A stretch of 64,000 bases of DNA from Alternaria dauci (lineage: Eukaryota > Ascomycota > Dothideomycetes > Pleosporales > Pleosporaceae): NCBI RefSeq assembly GCF_042100115.1, contig NC_091276.1, forward strand, positions 1,798,001 to 1,862,000, written 5' to 3'. Below the pieces are notes generated by a model that had not been told where the DNA came from, ran no database searches, and worked only from the letters and a program-made list of their open reading frames with translations. This document shows, one piece after another, positions 1 to 11,097 of the stretch (positions are counted from its first letter, which is position 1; the number at the start of each line of letters is the position of its first letter). The position numbers were made by a program, and so were the translations under genes.

Positions 1-752
1 AAGAGCCAGACACAAGTCAACCGAGGTCCTTGGCCCAAGAAAAAGAGAGAAAAACTCCTTTGTATGTTGGCAGAAGCCACTCGGCATTGTCATGGCGCTC
101 ATTGAGCCCCGCACTTTGCTGGCGACTGTTCAGACACCTGGAGATGCCAAAATCAACGATGGGGGGTAGATTGCGATGCCAAATGCGCTAGCCCAAGGGG
201 CTGGGCTAATCTCAAGCATGCTCACCTGGGCAGCTCGCCCGGCCGCAGCGTCCCATCCCACAAACCTGGCCACATTATCTTGGCAGCTGGTTCTCGACGT
301 GACCATGACCCTGGACTTCTAAACAGGCTAGACTGACCGATCATGCGCGTCTTTGCGGCCTCATCACGACCGTGGGGTTCGCACAACATTACATTCTGGA
401 GTCGTCCCAACCCATATCGGCGCTTCTCACAGCCACTCTCGGCGGCAACCGTCACGTTGCGCCATCGCGACTGTGATTCCCGGTGCATCAACGTGTGGCA
501 AGCAGGTTCAGAGTCGTTTCCACGCGCTTTGAAGCCCTCACCTGCGCAACGATGCCTCAGAGTTCCTTCTCCCGATGAACGCGCATTGGCCTTGTACACC
601 ACCACTCAACCCGTATCACCAGATGCACTTGCAGTACAGGTTTATGCATCTTGTGCCAACCCAGGACCTCTTGTTAGCCGTCTTTGTACCACATCATATT
701 AACAAGCTGCGCATAACGTATAGCATTGCTAGCGGCTAGCGCTACATCCAAC
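1..752. other. upstream region of the H+-ATPase gene
   Basis: This stretch has no coding region I would defend. Open frames of 119 and 127 codons overlap here on opposite strands but show no recognisable domain and no splice-consistent extension. It presumably carries the promoter and 5' leader of the proton ATPase gene that starts at 753. I see no repeat or RNA gene in it. Confidence 0.5.
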
Positions 753-3700
753 ATGTCCGAGGTAAGTTGGCTGCCAACCTCATGACTAACTTGCCACGCC
801 GCCCATCCACATCAGAGCTGACCAAGTGCAGTCGCCGACTGGTACGTCGCCGGATCGCGACGGCATCTATCCATCAAATGGCCGCACGTACGACAAGTAT
901 CATTTCCAGGAAAAGGATATCCACATGCAAGGCATCGAGCTGGATGACGAAGAAGAAGACGAGGATATAGATCAACTTATCGAAGACCTCGAGTCACAAG
1001 ATGGCGAAAACGCCGACTACGAAGAAGAGGAAGCGCAACAGCCGGGTGGTGCGCGTTTGATCCCAGAGGAACTCCTGCAGACCGATACTCGCACTGGTTT
1101 GACGTCCGCCGAAGTACTGATACGGCGAAAAAAGTTTGGCGAGAACAAGATGAAAGGTACCAGCCGTCTTATCCCTCAATCTGCGCTTGCTCACCATGTG
1201 CAGAGGAATCGACAAACAACTGGGTAAAGTTTCTGATGTTTTTCGTTGGTCCGATCCAATTCGTCATGGAAGCTGCTGCAATCCTTGCTGCAGGGCTCCA
1301 GGACTGGGTTGACTTTGGTGTCATCTGCGGTTTGCTTCTCCTGAACGCCAGTGTTGGCTTTATCCAAGAGTATCAGGCTGGCTCCATCGTCGAAGAGTTG
1401 AAGAAGACGCTCGCTTTGAAGGCCACCGTATTGCGCGACGGCACTTTGGTTGAGATCGAAGCACCAGACGTGGTGCCTGGCGATATCCTGCAAGTGGAAG
1501 AGGGAGTTATTGTTCCAGCTGATGGGCGCATCGTCACGGAGAATGCCTTTGTGCAGGTCGACCAGTCGTCCATCACCGGAGAATCGCTGGCTGTCGACAA
1601 GCACCGTGGAGATACCTGTTACGCGTCTTCTGCAGTCAAACGTGGCGAAGCTTTCGTTGTCATTACAGCTACGGGCGACTCCACATTTGTTGGACGTGCA
1701 GCATCACTCGTCGCTAGCGCCTCTAGCGGACCCGGTCACTTCACTCAAGTATTGCACGGCATTGGAACGATCCTCTTGGTTCTGGTAATCGTGTCGTTGC
1801 TAGTTGTTTGGATTAGCTCTTTCTATCGGTCCAACGACATCGTCACTATCCTCCGGTTCACACTCGCGATCACGATAGTCGGAGTCCCGGTTGGCCTTCC
1901 TGCGGTTGTTACTACAACTATGGCAGTGGGAGCGGCGTATCTGGCGAAGAAACAAGCCATCGTGCAGAAGCTCTCTGCCATTGAATCGCTTGCGGGTGTT
2001 GAGATCCTGTGCTCCGACAAGACTGGAACATTGACAAAGAACAAGCTCTCGCTGGCTGAGCCATATACCGTTCAAGGCGTTGATCCGGAGGACCTTATGC
2101 TTACTGCCTGCTTAGCAGCGTCAAGAAAGAAGAAGGGCATCGACGCTATCGACAAAGCTTTTCTCAAGTCTCTCCGACACTATCCGCGCGCCAAATATGT
2201 GCTGAGCAAGTACAAGTGCATCCGTTTCCATCCGTTCGATCCAGTATCCAAGAAAGTCCAGGCTGTCGTTGAGTCACCTCAGGGCGAACGCATAACATGC
2301 GTCAAAGGTGCTCCGCTTTTTGTGCTTCGGACTGTCGAAGAAGACGGCTCCGTTCCACACGAGGTTGAATTGGCCTACAAGAACAAAGTTGCAGAGTTTG
2401 CTACGCGCGGCTTTCGCTCACTCGGTGTTGCTCGCAAACGGGAAGATGAGCGTTGGGAAATCTTGGGCATTATGCCATGCTCAGATCCTCCGCGCCACGA
2501 CACGTATCGCACGATCAACGAAGCGAAGTCTTTGGGTCTTTCAATCAAGATGTTGACCGGGGATGCCGTTGGTATTGCGCGAGAGACTTCACGCCAGCTC
2601 GGTCTAGGTACCAACATATTCGATGCTGAGAAACTCGGATTGAGTGGGGGTGGTGAGATGCCGGGTTCGGAGTTCTACGACTTCGTCGAAGGTGCAGATG
2701 GCTTTGCAGAAGTGTTCCCACAGCACAAGTACAACGTTGTGGAAATTCTACAACAGAGAGGATACCTTGTCGCGATGACGGGTGATGGTGTAAATGACGC
2801 GCCGTCGTTGAAAAGAGCAGACACTGGAATCGCTGTACAAGGTGCTTCCGATGCTGCTTGCTCCGCTGCCGACATCGTTTTTCTTGCCCCCGGGCTCTCT
2901 GCCATCATTGACGCCCTCAAGACCTCGCGCCAGATTTTCCATCGCATGTACGCTTACGTTGTCTACCGCATCGCTCTGTCATTGCATCTAGAGATATTCT
3001 TAGGTCTTTGGATTGCCATCCTCAACGAGAGTCTGAACCTACAGTTGGTAGTGTTCATTGCTATCTTCGCTGATATCGGTAAGACTTGCTTTCTAGGTTC
3101 TGGCATGCACGCACTGACTGAATCGCAGCGACCCTGGCTATCGCTTACGACAATGCACCATACAGCAGGACTCCGGTCAAGTGGAACCTTCCAAAACTTT
3201 GGGGCATGTCAATCCTCCTTGGCGTCATTCTGGCTGTAGGCACTTGGATCACGATGACAACGATGCTGCCCTACCTTACTGGCGAGCAGCAGGGTGTCGA
3301 AGGTGGTATTGTCCAAAACCACGGCCAGCGCGATCCAATCCTGTTCCTCGAAATCACATTGACTGAGAACTGGCTGATTTTCATCACCCGCGCCAATGGC
3401 CCGTTCTGGTCATCTATTCCTTCATGGCAACTAGCCGGTGCCATCCTGGTTGTTGATATTCTTGCTACATGTTTTACTATTTTCGGGTGGTTCGTGGGTG
3501 GAAGGACAAACATTGTTGCCGTGGTCCGTGTTTGGGCCTTTTCCTTTGGTATCTTCTGCATTATGGCGGGAGTGTATTACATTTTGCAAGGTAGTCAAGG
3601 CTTTGACAACCTCATGCACGGAAAGCTTCTCAAAAGAAAGCAGAAGCAAAGGAACCTTGAAGACTTCGGTAAGCATAGTGGTTTTCGGCATTCAAAACAG

Positions 3701-3784
3701 GGCAGTCGCTAACCATATCTAGTTGTTTCGCTGCAACGGGTGTCAACACAGCACGAGAAGATTCAGCATGAGAAGATGACGTAG
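753..3784 (+). CDS. PMA1: plasma-membrane H+-transporting P-type ATPase (PMA1 family)
   Basis: This is a P-type (P3A) ATPase that pumps protons out across the plasma membrane and energises nutrient uptake. The model joins 753-761, 832-1156, 1204-3078, 3129-3668 and 3723-3784, all GT-AG, and gives 936 residues, normal for fungal PMA1. The first exon codes only Met-Ser-Glu. An acidic N-terminal tail precedes the core. The actuator motif TGES, the phosphorylation motif CSDKTGTLT (Asp about 383) and the hinge motif TGDGVNDAP are all present. The transmembrane part includes the conserved run after [18 protein letters not shown]. The C-terminus ends in the autoinhibitory-tail signature [11 protein letters not shown], where Ser/Thr phosphorylation activates the yeast pump. 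Family assignment is secure. Which paralogue of a multi-copy fungal set it is cannot be told from sequence alone. Confidence 0.96.
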
Positions 3785-4571
3785 CATCGTCATCCTACCG
3801 TTACTTCGTTACCACGTCAGCGATCCAGCATTACGCTATCGTGAGGATGGTTGGATCCTTCTCTGCGAGAATGCGCAGGTCAGTAGAGGGCGTTTGGCGG
3901 CACTCCTGAATTTCAGTCACTGGTCATGGTCATGTTCTTGGAATATAATTGTATTCATATCTGTTTACGATGAGGGCGAATACGAGGGAATTGTAGAACA
4001 TCTGAGAGGTCCATGAATATGTTAGAGACGGCATGGGTACTGCCTGGCAAACTACAACACCAACAAAACTATACGGTATTTCGTTTCCTTTTAGAGCCAG
4101 TACCCAGGTAGAGAACTCTCCTTGGTATTATCGCTGGGCTGGTACATCTGCGGTGGCCAGTGCGAAGTGGCATGAGCGCGTCTGACATGCATGAATATTA
4201 ACCAGCGAAGCTAGCAGCTATAAGGCTAGGAACGATTCGGCCATATGTAATCTTCAGTTGTTCTACAATAGCGATGAAAGTTCAGAGTTCAGAGGTGGGC
4301 AAATAACATGCACAACAGATATTGGGTTCGGAAGGGCACAGCGAATGCGGTGACGTCGCTTGCCAGCATCGTAACCCCACCTCGGCATTGAACCACGGGG
4401 GACTACCAAGAATCACCGATATGACTTGATCAACATCGCATTCCAATCTACTTGATGATCAAGTACTCGCGAAGCATCAACAGATACCTTCGAAGTCAGC
4501 TCAGCCTCATTCACACTTCATCGCACTACCCCAGACTACCCCTCCCGCCATTGACACAGGCATTCGCAACA
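3785..4571. other. intergenic, ATPase 3' end to aldo-keto reductase
   Basis: This is 3' flank of the ATPase followed by the promoter of the aldo-keto reductase. I see no further gene, repeat or RNA. A continuous in-frame extension from ATG codons at 4452/4455 leads into the reductase and is discussed with that gene. Confidence 0.5.
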
Positions 4572-5565
4572 ATGGCCAACCTTAACATCACCATTCCAAA
4601 GTTGAAACTCAACGATGGAACCTCAATGCCAATGCTAGGCTATGGTACCGGCACTGCCTGGTTCAAGGCTGGAGAAGAAAGCAAGATAGATCAGGCTATC
4701 ATTGATTCTGTCAAGATCGCAATCAGGTTGGGATACACTCACCTTGACGGTGCGGAAAGTAATTGCAGCGTTGTTCCCAGCAGAGAGCCTCACTGATCCT
4801 ATGAAGTGTATAAAACCGAGACCGAACTCGGTACAGCCATCAAAGAAAGTGGTGTCCCTCGTGAGAAGCTGTACGTCACTACCAAGGTGAACAAGGACAA
4901 CATCAACAACATTGCTGGAGCGATCAAGACAAGCTTGGAGAAGTTGCAGCTAGACTATGTCGATTTGTAAGTCTTATCAAAGCCAATGAATAGATGAATG
5001 TAGTGCTGACAAGCATAGGTTTCTCATTCACCAGCCCTGGTTCGCAGGCTCAGATGAAGACCTCCAGAAAGCATGGGCAGACATGGAAGCCGTCCAGGCA
5101 TCTGGTCTCGCAAAATCAATCGGCGTGTCCAACTACCTTCCCAACCATCTCGCCGCCATTCTCAAGACTGCTAAAGTCAAGCCTGTGTGCAATCAAATCG
5201 AGCTCCACCCCTACCTGCAACGCCCAGAACTTCTCGAGTTCCACAAGCAGAACGGCATTGCCACAACCGCCTACGCGCCTCTGACTCCGGCTACCAAGGC
5301 CAAGCCTGGCCCACTGGACGACTACGTGGAGAAACTGACGAAGAAATATGCCGTAAGCGAGAATGAAATCTATCTCAGGTGGTGCATGGATCAGGACATT
5401 GTGCCAATCACGACCAGTGGGAAGGAGCAGAGGCTGAGTGATTATCTGAGGGCGGCTACGTTCAAGTTGACGCCTAGGGAGATCAAGGACATGAACGAGA
5501 TTGGGCAGAACAAGCACTTCCGTGGGTTCTGGAACCACGTCTTCAAAGGCGACGATCGGTCGTAA
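4572..5565 (+). CDS. aldo-keto reductase, NADPH-dependent
   Basis: This is a single-domain aldo/keto reductase of the AKR3/AKR5-like fungal group, reducing carbonyls with NADPH. Exons 4572-4758, 4807-4966 and 5019-5565 give 297 residues, typical of the family. The catalytic tetrad is visible: Asp59 and Tyr64 in HLDGAEMY, the Lys in YVTTKVNKD and the His in FLIHQPW. The C-terminal stretch VPITTSGKEQRL matches the cofactor phosphate-binding loop. The substrate is unknown. The chosen ATG (4572) begins the conserved core. An in-frame ATG at 4452 would add a 40-residue leader rich in Arg, Ser and Leu without acidic residues, which looks like a mitochondrial presequence, so two isoforms are possible. 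Confidence 0.93.
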
Positions 5566-5953
5566 TATAGTCTCTACTCAGCAACACGTAAATCTGGGCA
5601 GCGTGAAGCTCCAGGCTTGCAATCAGGTATCAAGCAGGAGAAGTTTTAGATATTGCATATCGCTGTACATCTGTAAGTGATTAGAGTACGATGTTGTGAG
5701 CACCGGCTTCAAGAAGTCTTAGTGTAAAGTGACTCGAGACTGCTGCCCGTTGGCTCAGGGTGAATAGTCGGGGCGCCAAGACAGTCGCTCAATCTTTCCG
5801 CGCGAGCTCAGCAACTTCAACCTCCACCTCCACTCGTCGCGCATCCACCCTTGACGCCCACCGACATCGCGCGATTGCTTTCTACACACAAGGTCGCGCA
5901 TATCAAAACATCTAACACAATCCCAAGCGTCGCGCTGCGCAATCACCGCCGCC
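5566..5953. other. intergenic between AKR and SF3B2 genes
   Basis: This holds the AKR 3' flank and the SF3B2 promoter. Nothing else is supported here. Confidence 0.5.
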
Positions 5954-7725
5954 ATGTCAGGCGCAACAGCAAAGGGCAAGAAGCAGGCGAACAAGAACGC
6001 CTATCGCCGGGCGAAGAAGAAGCAGCAGCGCTCTGTACGTAATTCACATGCATCGCCTCGCGTCTCCCAAGACACTGTACTGACAAGCCACAGGAGACAC
6101 CATCGGAAGCCGGCCACTCTGCGCGTGAGAGCGAATCTCCCGCACCACAAAGCGACAGCAATAACGAAGCACAGGCGGTCAAGCCCGCGAACCTTCTTAC
6201 CGTTGACGACATCGCAAACCAATACGACCTCGACGACCCCGTGTTTGAGGAATACAAGAGCGTCTTTGAAAAGTTCAGGGAGCCGACAGAGGAGGAAGCG
6301 GCGACGAAGGACGAGGAGAAGCCAGAAATCTATCACTCCGACGACGACATTCCCGATGACGAGGAAGACGATGGCAAGCCCAAGCTTTCCAAAAAGCAGA
6401 GGAAGCAGATGAACAAGTTGTCGGTCGCGCAACTCAAGTCCCTGGTCCCGAGACCTGAGTTGGTCGAGTGGACGGATGTGTCATCCTCCAACCCCCAGCT
6501 GCTAATCTCCATCAAGGGAGCGAAGAATGTCATACCAGTTCCAAGCCACTGGTCGCTTAAACGCGAATATCTCTCGTCGAAACGTGGTATCGAGAAGCCT
6601 CCGTTCGCCCTACCCAAGTTTATCCAGGAGACGGGCATCGCAGAGATGCGAGACGCGGTTCTGGAAAAGCAAGCAGACATGACGATGAGGCAAAAGCAGC
6701 GAGAGCGCGTACAAGGAAAGCTCGGCAAGCTCGACATCGACTACGCGAAACTATACGATGCGTTCTTCAGGCGGCAAACAAAGCCAGAGTTGACACGATA
6801 TGGCGAGGTCTACTACGAGGGCAAGGAGTTCGAGACCAATCTGGTGAACCTCAAGCCCGGTGAGCTGAGTGAAGAGCTCCGGGAGGCACTCGGAATGGCC
6901 CCGGGCCACCCGCCCCCTTGGCTCATCAACATGCAGCGCTTCGGCCCTCCACCGTCGTACCCTAACATGCGCGTCCCTGGTGTGAACGCACCTATCCCTC
7001 CTGGTTCTTCTTGGGGTTTCCAACCAGGCCAATGGGGCAAGCCCCCTATCGACGATGCTGGTAAGCCGCAGTTTGGAGGCGATCTGTATGGAACAGCCAT
7101 ATTGGAAGAGCAGCAGCAACCGACACATGTCGGTGAGCCGGTAGAGCGCGGTATCTGGGGAGCACTACGAGCCGAGGGCGAAAGTGAAGACGAGGAGAGT
7201 GACGAAGAAGAGGAGGATGAGGACGAGGACGAGGAGGGAGGTGACGAAGACGCGTCTGGCATCCAGACGTCGATGACCACGGCATCCGCCATGCCATCGG
7301 AGATTGGAGGTGCAGAGAGTATTGGTGGAGAATTTCAGCTCCGAAAGCAGCGGAAAGGAATCGAGACGGAAGAGCCGGGCGTCCCACGCAGCGCAGGTAC
7401 AGTGCTTCCCGAGAAGAACATATCGGCGACTGGTTTCTTCGGTGGCGAGCACGCTTATGATCTGGACGCAGCCAGGCGCGATGCGCTCGGCAACGCACAG
7501 AGGAAGCGCAAGGCTGGAGACATTGACGTCTCCGTCGATGTTGACCAGTTGGCAGATAGCGATAAGCTTGACAAGGATGCGCTAAAGAAAGAGTACGAGT
7601 CAAGGCAAAGAGCTGAAGCACAAGGGCAATGGCAGAGTATCGATCAAGATGACTTGGCGGACATGATCAATCAGGAGAGCAGGAAGCGTGCGAAGAGGGA
7701 GGATGAGCGAAAGACCAAGCGCTAG
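5954..7725 (+). CDS. CUS1: splicing factor 3B subunit 2 (SAP145/Cus1)
   Basis: This is a U2 snRNP SF3b component that helps anchor U2 to the branch-site region during spliceosome assembly in the nucleus. Exons 5954-6034 and 6094-7725 give 570 residues. A basic Lys-rich N-terminus (KGKKQANKNAYRRAKKKQQ) is followed by an acidic segment. The DUF382 domain follows (about residues 175-300, containing SLVPRPELVEWTDV and IPVPSHWSLKREYL). The PSP proline-rich domain comes next (about 340-410, with KPGELSEELREALGM and PPPWLINMQRFGPPPSYP). A second acidic run of Asp/Glu and a basic tail end the protein. The domain order matches SF3B2 orthologues, and the length is close to fungal Cus1-type proteins. 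Confidence 0.95.
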
Positions 7726-8533
7726 GTCTGTCGATTAAGAGTCCGTAGAGGACATGTGTTTTGTACAAAAGATTACGGTTTGTTTCTCAAGAGCTCTGTG
7801 AGCGAGCCGGCGTCACGGATGTCAAGGGTCAGTAGGGCTTCGGCATATTCAGCATTGGGAATACGGCGTTACATGCGGCAGCCAAGGTTGACCGCAGTTG
7901 AACATAATCAAGATGAAGAGTTCCTCAATTTCAAAGACAAGACTGATGGAAGAATTGCACACTGACTGCGGAAACGGTAGTGCGCCTCGTTGTAACAAAA
8001 GACTCGAAGGATGCGACACACAAAGCAAGGGATGTGAAAGACATGAGCTGAAAACGTGAGGTAGGGATGGCGTGCCCTCGGGATTGAAAGACAAGACATG
8101 AAGAGACCAAATTTTGTGCTGAGGAGCTGGATATGGGCTACCAGATCAATACTTGGGCCGTCCTGGAAAGAAGACATATGATGCTCTTCGAAGTACCATC
8201 TACGCACCGCTGGATTGACCGCCAACCCGCACCCGCTACCCTCGGCTTCGGTTGCATGCCCGGCGAGCAACTCGGGTATAATAGCCACTCTCGCTGTTTG
8301 CATACTGTGAATGAGCAGCAGCCGAAGCGTGGACGCCTTCTGGCACGTGACAAAGGAACGCGTCCAGTCGCAGGGCTTGGCCCCGAACTTCACTTTTTGC
8401 GACCTAACACACGAGCAGCCACCACCACGCCGCAATCGTAGCCATTAGCTGTGCACCCCGACTAATCTCTGCCAGCGCATCACTTGGTATTACTTAGCTG
8501 CGATAGGCCAGACACTTCGCCTCGATTGCAGAG
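7726..8533. other. intergenic between SF3B2 and RS-protein genes
   Basis: About 0.8 kb without a supportable gene. The open frames on both strands here are short, mutually overlapping and domain-free. No repeat or structural RNA is apparent. Confidence 0.5.
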
Positions 8534-10332
8534 ATGGACAGGGATCGTGAGCGAGACAGAGACCGAGGAGACCGAAGGTTTGTCGACTCCAAACCAGCTG
8601 TCGCCTAGGCGGCGACGAGCAGATACCCTACCAGACACGCGGGATCTGATACGCGCGCATCTACTAACACCCACACAGAGATGACAGATACTCCAACACA
8701 TACCGTCCTCGCTCCCCTGGCCCGCGTCCACGCTCTCCACGCGGCGATAGCTATCGAGCCCGTTCACCTCCTCCCCGTCGCGGTTCGCCTCCCCGTCGTG
8801 TCTCACCCATTCGCCGCGGTTTAGCTTCGGCTGACACATACGTTCCTGGTGGCCGATCGTCGCGCCCTCGCAGTCGGTCGCCTGCTTTTCGAAGAAGATC
8901 TCGAAGCCCACGTCGCGATGACAACTGGAGGGCACGTCCTCGATCACCACCTCGCCGAGCATTCTCACCGCGACGGGATGAACCTAGACGGGATGACTAC
9001 AGAGCAAGATCGCCGCCACCGCGACGAGATCGCGATCAGTACGACTCATACACTCGCTCTCCGCGCCCACGCGAGAGGTCTCCGCCGCCCAGGGAGCGCG
9101 ATGTTTCTCCAGCCAGGAGCCGCGGCGTACGCTCGCCTGTTCGTTCGAGTCGCTACGAAGAGCCACGCTCTCGGGTAAACAGGTTAGTCTTACACCCAGC
9201 GCACTGCCATGCCACTTGCTAACATGTATGCAGCCCCCCTCCTCGCCGCTACTCCCCTCTCCGCGACACTCGTGACACACGCGACTACCGACGCCGCTCG
9301 CCTTCTCCAAGACGCGACCGTCCCGACCCGTATACTGCAGATACCTGGAGAAGTCGTAGGTCTCCTTCGCCTGCGCGACCAACGTACGCTTCAAATGATG
9401 CATCAGGCAGGGATTCTACGGCAACGTCTCGTCGCTCTTCCCCACCGCCTATCCATCCCAGCCGGGCTGCACTGGTAGAGGACCGTCCAGTTCGAGAGCC
9501 CGTCTCGGCACCACGATCGCCGTTCCGTGAGCGCCTCCCCGATAGAGGACGGGAATATAGTCGCGAGCGAGAGCGGTCGCCTCCACGCCGTCGCGAAAGC
9601 CCTCCTACGGGGCCGCGCGGAGATAGGGACTTTGCGCCTCCTACTGGACCATCTTCATCTTCGCACCGCAATGGTGATAACAACTTTACCAGAGCTCCAC
9701 CAACAGGGCCTTCCAGCCGGAGCTATCCCTCCCCTGCGATATCGCCTCCCGCTGGCCCGTCAAGCCTGGCATCACAGCCTCCCGCTTTTCCTCGGGGCAG
9801 CAATCCAGTGCTAGCAGCGCCAACACGACCGCGTGGTGGTGGCCGTGGTGGGTTCGGAGGATACGAGGGACGAGGAGACTTCTCTGGTCCATCTTCACGA
9901 CGAGGGTCTTGGGGTGCAGGACCGCGAGGAGGAGGCTACTACGGCGGCGCCCCCTCGGGCCCACGCGGCCCCAGCAGCGGCCCTGGTGGAGCGGCACCTT
10001 TTGCTCCTTCGTTCCGCGGATCCAACAACTCGACTGCTACAACCTACCCTCGCACGATGCGGTTCCGAGACCATCTTTCCGACCTCCCCAAGGAGATTCC
10101 CGGTGGCCAGAGAGCACCTGAGCTGTACGACAAGAGCAAGATCTTAAAGCTTGAGGCAGAGGCGCAGAAGTTGAGGGAGCTGATTGACAAGAAAGAAGAT
10201 GCGAAGCGGCAGAAACTCCGGGAGTGGGACGGTCTCGAACGCGAAGCGGAAACGGCTCAGTTGAGGGTTGACCTTGCCGAGAGTTCGTTGCGGAGCATAA
10301 ATGGAGAGGCGGATGTTAGTGATGCCTTCTAG
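8534..10332 (+). CDS. RS-dipeptide and RGG-rich nuclear protein, likely splicing-related
   Basis: Exons 8534-8577, 8679-9182 and 9234-10332 give 548 residues. The N-terminal two thirds is low-complexity and built on Arg-Ser, Arg-Asp and Ser-Pro-Pro-Arg repeats (for example RRRSRSPRRDD and ARSPPPRRDRD), as in SR-related splicing proteins. A Gly/Arg-rich RGG-type segment follows (RPRGGGRGGFGGYEGRGD). The C-terminus has a charged, probably coiled-coil helix (about residues 480-535: KILKLEAEAQKLRELIDKKE). I see no RRM or PWI domain, so the name is by composition only. RS repeats are normally SR-kinase targets that direct proteins to nuclear speckles, so a role in pre-mRNA processing is inferred. 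Codon phase through the repeats confirms both splice junctions, because the other phases hit stops. Confidence 0.85.
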
Positions 10333-11097
10333 GGGGGGCTACGCCTACTGATTTATGACGTTGAGGAATCTACATGGTAATTTCGAAGTTGACTGACAGT
10401 TTAGGGCGGTTTCGACATTGGGAAGGACGAATGGTAGTTCTCGGCTTGGAGGCAACGTTCTGGGAGGCATAGCGGGCGTTGAGTGGAAGACGTTGGTAAC
10501 AACCGGGTGTTGATCGAACGAACATGCCACTGCTTACTTGGAGCTTGTAGTATAGTGTACTATGATTGTGTTCGATTAGCTGGGGTTATTTATGCAGTGC
10601 TGGTGAGTATCATGACCTGGTTCATGGAATACGACCCGAAAGAAGATTTTTTTTCCTCAAGTTGTACTCTGTCCATACCGCAGGATAAACGTACGCCTAA
10701 CATTCCAAGTCGAATTCTTTAAAGAAAGTGATAATGTGTATCTTCAAGATAGGTTTCTTTGCTAGTGCTTGATGGTGGTACCATGACGACAACTACGGTA
10801 CAGCGAACCAAAACAAAAGCCACACACACGATCAACCATTCCCTAAAGCTCAACTCTAATAACTATCGCGACACGGTAGGCTTCTACCGCCGAAAATGCG
10901 ACTTTAAACTCTCGTAGTGCTTGATGGTCACTCACCCGGTACAGAGGGCTGGATCTCCTGCGGATTACCGATTGGCTGGTATTGATTCTCCACCTGCCTG
11001 CAGTTCTGACTCGCCGAACGCCAAATTGTTGCGGCAGCTGTCCAACTAACGCATCCGTCGCCCCAACTTCCGCAGACTGCCTTGCTGTTGCAGAAAA
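10333..11097. other. intergenic upstream of RPC2
   Basis: This has the 3' flank of the RS-protein gene and the promoter of the Pol III subunit gene. I see no gene or repeat. A 148-codon minus-strand frame at its right end overlaps the RPC2 start and is a shadow. Confidence 0.5.

Noticed and set aside
4085..4130. Short similarity (CAGGTAGAGA) to the inverted-repeat element unit
   Set aside because: Only about ten bases match, without the flanking unit or terminal repeats.
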